64,000 nucleotides of DNA, taken from NCBI RefSeq assembly GCF_000235505.1, contig NZ_JH379027.1, forward strand, positions 917,408 through 981,407, given 5' to 3'. The notes under the pieces were generated by a model. It did no database searches, was not told where the DNA came from, and saw only the letters and a program-made list of their open reading frames with translations. This document shows, one piece after another, positions 60,601-64,000 of the stretch. Within the stretch, counting starts at the first letter, position 1, and the number at the start of each line of letters is the position of its first letter. A program made the position numbers and the translations under genes. Origin of the DNA: Hungatella hathewayi WAL-18680. GTDB lineage: Bacteria > Bacillota > Clostridia > Lachnospirales > Lachnospiraceae.

Positions 60601-61299
60601 ATGAAAAGAGGAAAAAGAGCAGCAGCGGTGGCATTGGCCATCGGATTGGCAGTGACAGGGAGCATGGCGTCCCTTGCGGATACGCCGGGAGTCAAAGAGG
60701 TCGGAGGCCTTGGGGCAGACGGAACAACAGACTCCACATTGACAGGCACCATCAATATTACAAACATTCAGGTAGAGGTGCCGATTAAGGCCAGCTTTGA
60801 CATTGACCCCAACGTAGCGATAACAGCGGATACTACGATTGTGACAAGCACGGATGCCACAAACACAAATCAGATAACGGGACAGGCAACCAACTACACG
60901 ATTAAGAATCTGTCTAAAGTGCCTTTGGTAGTCAGCATAACGGGGATAAAAACAAATGACGGCACAACGGATGGAATTCCGGAACTTGTCAATACGATGG
61001 ATGACCTTACCGGAAAAAATGTGATGTTTGCAGTCCGCAAAAATGGCGAAGCAATCAAATATCCAGCAGCCGCAACAGATAGCACCAAAAAATGGATGAT
61101 GGCTGATGCGATTAAACCAGACAGCCCTTACTATGTAACAGAGGGCGGAGCTTCCGCCAATGTCCTAGGCCCAGTAGGTTCCTCCACTGCAGATATAACC
61201 ATGAAACTGTATGGGGCCACAGGGGATGGATGGAGAAATGGAGAGAGTTTCGATGTGATTCCCACATTCACCATTGCATTGCAGAGTGCAAGTTCATAA
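60601..61299 (+). CDS. Secreted subunit-like protein, probable major subunit
   Basis: 232 residues. A clean signal peptide (MKRGKRAAAVALAIGLAVTG) with cleavage near SLADTP. The mature part has LTGTINITNIQVEVP, FDIDPN, IKNLSKVPLVVSITG, ITMKLYGA and a closing PTFTIALQS strand, predicted all-beta. It is related to the previous protein. A strong AGGAGGA site and compact secreted form fit an abundant structural subunit, perhaps of a pilus-like or matrix fibre; this is inference, and no TasA, sortase or pilin motif was seen. Confidence 0.78.
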   Translation: MKRGKRAAAVALAIGLAVTGSMASLADTPGVKEVGGLGADGTTDSTLTGTINITNIQVEVPIKASFDIDPNVAITADTTIVTSTDATNTNQITGQATNYTIKNLSKVPLVVSITGIKTNDGTTDGIPELVNTMDDLTGKNVMFAVRKNGEAIKYPAAATDSTKKWMMADAIKPDSPYYVTEGGASANVLGPVGSSTADITMKLYGATGDGWRNGESFDVIPTFTIALQSASS

Positions 61300-61329
61300 A
61301 ATTAATTAAAAATATAGGAGGAAACCCAT

Positions 61330-61524
61330 ATGGCAACAAGAATCCCATGCACCCCATTCGGCAAAAAGATGAAGATTGCAATGGTAGAGCAGGACATCCC
61401 CCAGCAGGAACTGGCCAGACGCCTTGGCATCGCCAACTCCACCGTCAGCGATATTATTTACGGCCGCAACCAGTGTGAGCGTACCAAGGAACGTATTGCG
61501 GAAACCCTTGGAATCAAGGCATAA
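61330..61524 (+). CDS. Small XRE-type HTH protein closing the operon
   Basis: A 64-residue DNA-binding protein that is nearly all helix-turn-helix (QQELARRLGIANSTVSDIIYGRN, followed by ERTKERIAETLGIKA). It follows the subunit gene by 30 bp with an AGGAGG site, so it is made when the operon is ON. It could feed back on the recombinase or on the operon. A tail of a related gene remains at 40357-40401. Confidence 0.85.
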   Translation: MATRIPCTPFGKKMKIAMVEQDIPQQELARRLGIANSTVSDIIYGRNQCERTKERIAETLGIKA

Positions 61525-61534
61525 GAATATAGAT

Positions 61535-61587
61535 AAAACTACCCCCTAAAGTTAGAACATAAATCTAACGGACGGGGGTAGTTTTTT
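61535..61587 (+). terminator. Strong terminator of the surface operon
   Basis: AAAACTACCCCC pairs with GGGGGTAGTTTT, with an inner GTTAGA/TCTAAC stem, followed by TTTTTT. Marks the end of module 1. The flanking A-rich side could also stop transcription from the right. Confidence 0.9.
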
Positions 61588-61661
61588 GTGAGACAGTATA
61601 AGTACAAAATACTTTTGGATTCGAGATTCTAGTGGTAGAGTTATAGTCAAATTAAGTATTA

Positions 61662-61979
61662 TTAAATCATGTTTTGGGTATCTTGCCCACCATAAAAGAT
61701 TCGAATTACTGTGACCGTATGGGACTCTTCTTCAACAGTGTAGTAGACAACATAGTTGTCCACGGGGAGTTTGTGCATCTGCATCCGTCTCCAAGGTTCC
61801 CATTCTACAAAGGAATGCCTCATTGGCATGAAATCAAGAGAGCGTATTTCCTGGCGAATACGATTTACCTGGTTCTGTGCAGTATCTGGGGCTTGAAGTT
61901 CGAATGCGATATAGGAATAGATTTTTCGAATATCGTCAAATGCAGCCGGAGAATAGATGACCTTATACCCATCACTCAT
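61662..61979 (-). CDS. ParE/RelE-family toxin
   Basis: A 105-residue toxin of the RelE/ParE fold: VIYSPAAFDDIRKIYSYIA, MPMRHSFVEWEPWRRM, NYVVYYTVEEESHTVTVIRIFYGGQD. It overlaps the upstream antitoxin gene by 4 bp on the minus strand. It lies between the two phase-variable modules, opposite to their direction. Confidence 0.85.
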   Translation of the reverse strand: MSDGYKVIYSPAAFDDIRKIYSYIAFELQAPDTAQNQVNRIRQEIRSLDFMPMRHSFVEWEPWRRMQMHKLPVDNYVVYYTVEEESHTVTVIRIFYGGQDTQNMI

Positions 61980-62281
61980 AGGCCAAATTCCTTAGCGAGT
62001 TCAGCATCTACATCATCAGCTGTATAAAATTTGCCGGACTTCAAGGATTCAATCCCTTTGGTAAGCTCGGTATCAAGCTCGGTTTGGCTCATGCCGCCAA
62101 TAGCAGTTGGCTTAACAGGAGGCAGCTGAAGATTAAGAGGGAATCCTCTTTTAAGAACTATTTGGCTGTAAAGCATTTGGATAGCACTGGATGGAGAAAT
62201 ACCAAGCTGACTCAGAATATTTTCGGCATTTTCCTTAAGTTCATTATCAATACGTGCATAAACGGCTGTTGTGTTTGCCAT
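61976..62281 (-). CDS. RelB/DinJ-family antitoxin
   Basis: A 101-residue antitoxin with an N-terminal ribbon-helix-helix (TAVYARIDNELKENAENIL, LGISPSSAIQMLYSQIV) and a C-terminal toxin-binding tail. It pairs with the ParE-like toxin and should repress their promoter. ATG 62281 is used; a GTG three codons upstream is also in frame after AAAAGGAG. Confidence 0.85.
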   Translation of the reverse strand: MANTTAVYARIDNELKENAENILSQLGISPSSAIQMLYSQIVLKRGFPLNLQLPPVKPTAIGGMSQTELDTELTKGIESLKSGKFYTADDVDAELAKEFGL

Positions 62282-62304
62282 ATATATCACACTCCTTTTC
62301 TTAT

Positions 62305-62332
62305 ATTATACCCTAAAATGTTCTAAATGCAA
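62305..62332 (-). promoter_or_regulatory. Promoter of the RelB/ParE pair
   Basis: On the minus strand TTGCAT (62332-62327) and TATAAT (62310-62305) are 16 bp apart, about 25 bp before the antitoxin start. Confidence 0.7.
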
Positions 62333-62382
62333 GCATTTGCAAGCAAAAAAATTAAAATATGAAAAACGTCAAACAGTGGACT

Positions 62383-62409
62383 GTTTATCTTGTTTTTTCT
62401 TCCATTTGC
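62383..62409 (+). repeat. Recombinase-leader repeat, copy at module 2
   Basis: Matches 49053-49079 before recombinase 1 at all but three positions and the scar copy at 40298-40324 at all but three. A perfect AACAGTGGACTGTT palindrome overlaps its left edge in this copy only. Confidence 0.6.
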
Positions 62410-62456
62410 GTTTATTGTAAACGGTAAGGAATCATACAAATGAAGGAGGGACTGTT

Positions 62457-63314
62457 ATGAATAAACGCAAAAATTTGACTATTTCCAAGGAAATGCTGCC
62501 GGCCTACCGGGAGTATCTGCGGGATGAGGAACGGAGCAGGGCTACTGTGGAGAAATATCTTCGGGATGTGAGGGTATTCCTGGAATATGTGGGGGAGAAT
62601 CAGGTGTTGGGGAAAGAGAGAATCAGGGAGTATAAGGAGGAACTGCGGGAGAGGTATAAGATATCCAGCGCCAATTCCATGCTGGCGGCGGTGAACAGCT
62701 TTTTGGTGTTTCTGGGGAGAGAGGAGCTGAAGGTGAAGCTGTTTAGGGTGCAGAAGGTGTTGTACAGCAGACCGGAGAGGGAGATGACGGAGAAGGATTA
62801 TGAAAAGCTGGTCCGGGCAGCCAGGCGGTGCGGGGATTTGAGTATGAGCATGCTGCTCCAGACCATTGGGAGCACCGGGATCCGCATCAGTGAGCTGCGG
62901 TTTATCACTGTGGAATCACTGGAAGCGGGGCGGGCGGAGATCTACAATAAAGGGAAATCGCGGGTGGTGCTGCTGCCGGTGGAGTTGAGCAGGATGCTGA
63001 AGAAGTATTGCAGGGAGGCCGGGATATTAACCGGGAGCATTTTTGTTACGAAGCATGGGAATCCGGTGGACAGAAGTAATGTGAGCAAGAAAATGAAGCA
63101 GCTGGCCAGGGAAGCCGGAGTGGATGAAAACAGAGTGTTCCCTCATAATTTCCGGCATCTGTTTGCCAGGATATTTTATAGCGTGGAGAAGGATGTGGTG
63201 AGACTGATGGATTTGCTGGGACATGCCAGTATCAGCACGACCAGAATTTACACCATGACAACGGAGGACCAGCCGAGGCGGCAGATGTCGCGGATGCGGA
63301 TGGTGCTGGGTTAG
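62457..63314 (+). CDS. Tyrosine recombinase 2, probable DNA invertase
   Basis: Second 285-residue recombinase, identical to recombinase 1 at 277 positions and with the same catalytic set (Arg143, Lys167, His230, Arg233, His256, Tyr265). The eight changes cluster near the N-terminus (4, 9, 12, 39, 97) and at 192, 281 and 282; none touches a catalytic residue. It precedes its own inverted-repeat segment (63355-63700) and a second signal peptidase gene. The leader GAAGGAGGGACTGTT is the same as in copy 1. Confidence 0.92.
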   Translation: MNKRKNLTISKEMLPAYREYLRDEERSRATVEKYLRDVRVFLEYVGENQVLGKERIREYKEELRERYKISSANSMLAAVNSFLVFLGREELKVKLFRVQKVLYSRPEREMTEKDYEKLVRAARRCGDLSMSMLLQTIGSTGIRISELRFITVESLEAGRAEIYNKGKSRVVLLPVELSRMLKKYCREAGILTGSIFVTKHGNPVDRSNVSKKMKQLAREAGVDENRVFPHNFRHLFARIFYSVEKDVVRLMDLLGHASISTTRIYTMTTEDQPRRQMSRMRMVLG

Positions 63315-63389
63315 CTTGATAAGCCTAGCAGGTGCATAAAATAAAAATACCCCATAATGAGTATTATGCGGTATCTACAACATCTAAAA

Positions 63390-63405
63390 GAAGGGATTTC
63401 CCTTC
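63390..63405 (-). promoter_or_regulatory. Leader hairpin in inverton 2
   Basis: GAAGGG / CCCTTC stem with a 4-nt loop, at the same place as the hairpin in inverton 1 but with one base pair exchanged on both sides. Confidence 0.55.
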
Positions 63406-63417
63406 ATGATATAGTCT

Positions 63418-63445
63418 ATTATACCCACTTTCGTAAAAATTGCAA
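63418..63445 (-). promoter_or_regulatory. Promoter inside inverton 2, currently facing the recombinase
   Basis: Minus-strand TTGCAA (63445-63440) and TATAAT (63423-63418) with the same 16-bp spacer sequence as inverton 1. Confidence 0.8.
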
Positions 63446-63732
63446 GATTGGAAATGGAAAAAATTGCAAAATACGAGGAAGAATTCGCAGAATTGTGGTG
63501 TAATGGGAAGAAAATCCGGTGATTTGGCTTTTGGGGCTGAAATCGCCTGTTTGTGGTGCCATAAAATCATTTACATCTGTGCTGTTCTGTTTGATATCCC
63601 AATATGAGAAGCGAAAATGTAATAAAAAATCATAGGAAATGGCAATATACTGCTGTCCATTTCAAGAAATAAGGAATATTCCACTTCATAATACTCATTA
63701 CAGAGTAAAAGCCGAAAGGAAGGTGCCAGTCC

Positions 63733-64000
63733 GTGGAGACAGTCGGAGGCAGAGGAAAGTCCCGCAGACAGGAACGGAGCGGACGGATGAGGAAAAGAAA
63801 GAGGGAATCCCATTTTCCTACGGTCCGTTATGGAGGATTTGAGGAAAGCCAGATTATCTGCTATCTGTGGGAGCTTGTGAAGTCTGTGGAATCCATCGGG
63901 GGGAAGTTAAAAGCCGGAATAAAGCCTGGTGGAGAAAACCGGACCAGGGAATGTCTGGGAGAACTGGCAGACTTAGAAAAACAGATGCGCGGACGCGTGC
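63733..64000 (+). CDS. Second signal peptidase I gene, 3' end outside window
   Basis: Only the N-terminal 89 residues are in the window, all belonging to the extension domain seen in the 50414 protein; the catalytic domain is beyond the end. Shared words are GKSRRQE, the SHFPTVRYGGFEESQ motif, CYLWELVKSVE and KQMRG. GTG 63733 follows GAAAGGAAGG exactly as in copy 1. Its position after an inverton suggests that a second surface operon continues to the right. Confidence 0.8.
   Translation, partial: METVGGRGKSRRQERSGRMRKRKRESHFPTVRYGGFEESQIICYLWELVKSVESIGGKLKAGIKPGGENRTRECLGELADLEKQMRGRV

Larger units (their letters stand above)
63355..63700. repeat. Invertible promoter segment 2 (inverton)
   Basis: Perfect inverted repeats TAATGAGTATTATG (63355-63368) and CATAATACTCATTA (63687-63700) enclose about 318 bp. 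The repeat core differs from inverton 1 at two bases, changed in step in both arms. The left third (hairpin and minus-strand promoter at 63418-63445) is conserved with inverton 1; the right part is not. It lies between recombinase 2 and signal peptidase 2. Promoter again faces the recombinase, i.e. OFF. Confidence 0.85.

Noticed and set aside
49127..63314. Integrative element or prophage bounded by two integrases
   Set aside because: The two recombinases are parallel copies, each next to its own inverted-repeat promoter segment; no phage structural, replication, relaxase or excisionase genes lie between them.
1..64000. CRISPR arrays, rRNA or tRNA genes
   Set aside because: No regularly spaced direct repeats, cloverleaf-like sequences or rRNA signatures were noticed by reading; a dedicated scan was not possible.

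Overview
The window is a chromosomal segment of a Gram-positive anaerobe of class Clostridia, most likely a gut Lachnospiraceae relative of Enterocloster, Hungatella or Lachnoclostridium. This rests on the SCIFF peptide with its radical SAM maturase, the fused SecDF next to tgt and yajC, many CUT1 sugar ABC transporters with LacI or GntR regulators, AGGAGG-type ribosome binding sites and consensus sigma-A promoters. The genus is inference. No rRNA, tRNA, CRISPR array or complete prophage was seen.

Layout. 1-6 kb: 3' part of a LacI regulator, then an operator-flanked promoter driving an ABC sugar importer and a GH13 alpha-glucosidase. 6-13.5 kb: a CBS/CorC membrane protein, a TIGR04086-like membrane protein, SCIFF peptide (scfA) and maturase (scfB), secDF, tgt and yajC. 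13.6-20.3 kb: a creatininase-family amidohydrolase, PTS IIC, DeoR regulator, PTS IIA, PTS IIB, BtpA, phosphotriesterase-like protein and a second BtpA, resembling an expanded E. coli sgc-type cluster. 20.3-22.7 kb: a HAD phosphatase and a GtrII-like membrane protein. 22.8-31.2 kb: leuB, ilvD, ilvB, serC, serA and a DUF1015 gene. 31.3-39.3 kb: a GntR/LacI hybrid regulator, a NanA/DapA-family aldolase, a cytoplasmic sialidase-like protein, DUF624, a second CUT1 importer and a glycerophosphodiesterase. 39.3-42 kb: an AT-richer island with HigBA-like and HicAB-like toxin-antitoxin pairs, an AbiEi relic, an orphan gene and a mosaic scar. 42-48.9 kb: a fructan or difructose-type locus (third CUT1 importer, GH172, GH32, LacI) behind a promoter sandwiched between two identical palindromes.

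49-64 kb is the most interesting part. Two nearly identical tyrosine recombinases (277 of 285 residues the same) are each followed by a ~350 bp segment bounded by inverted repeats and containing a strong promoter. Each segment is followed by a signal peptidase I gene with an unusual ~118-residue N-terminal extension. The first module is complete: signal peptidase, two large surface proteins with GLUG-like repeats, three related single-pass membrane proteins, two secreted subunit-like proteins and a small HTH protein, ending in a strong terminator. The second module runs off the window end. In both copies the promoter points back into the recombinase gene, away from the surface operon, so both read as OFF. 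I interpret this as a pair of phase-variable surface-structure modules, each with its own recombinase and matched inversion sites. A ParE/RelB-type pair lies between them.
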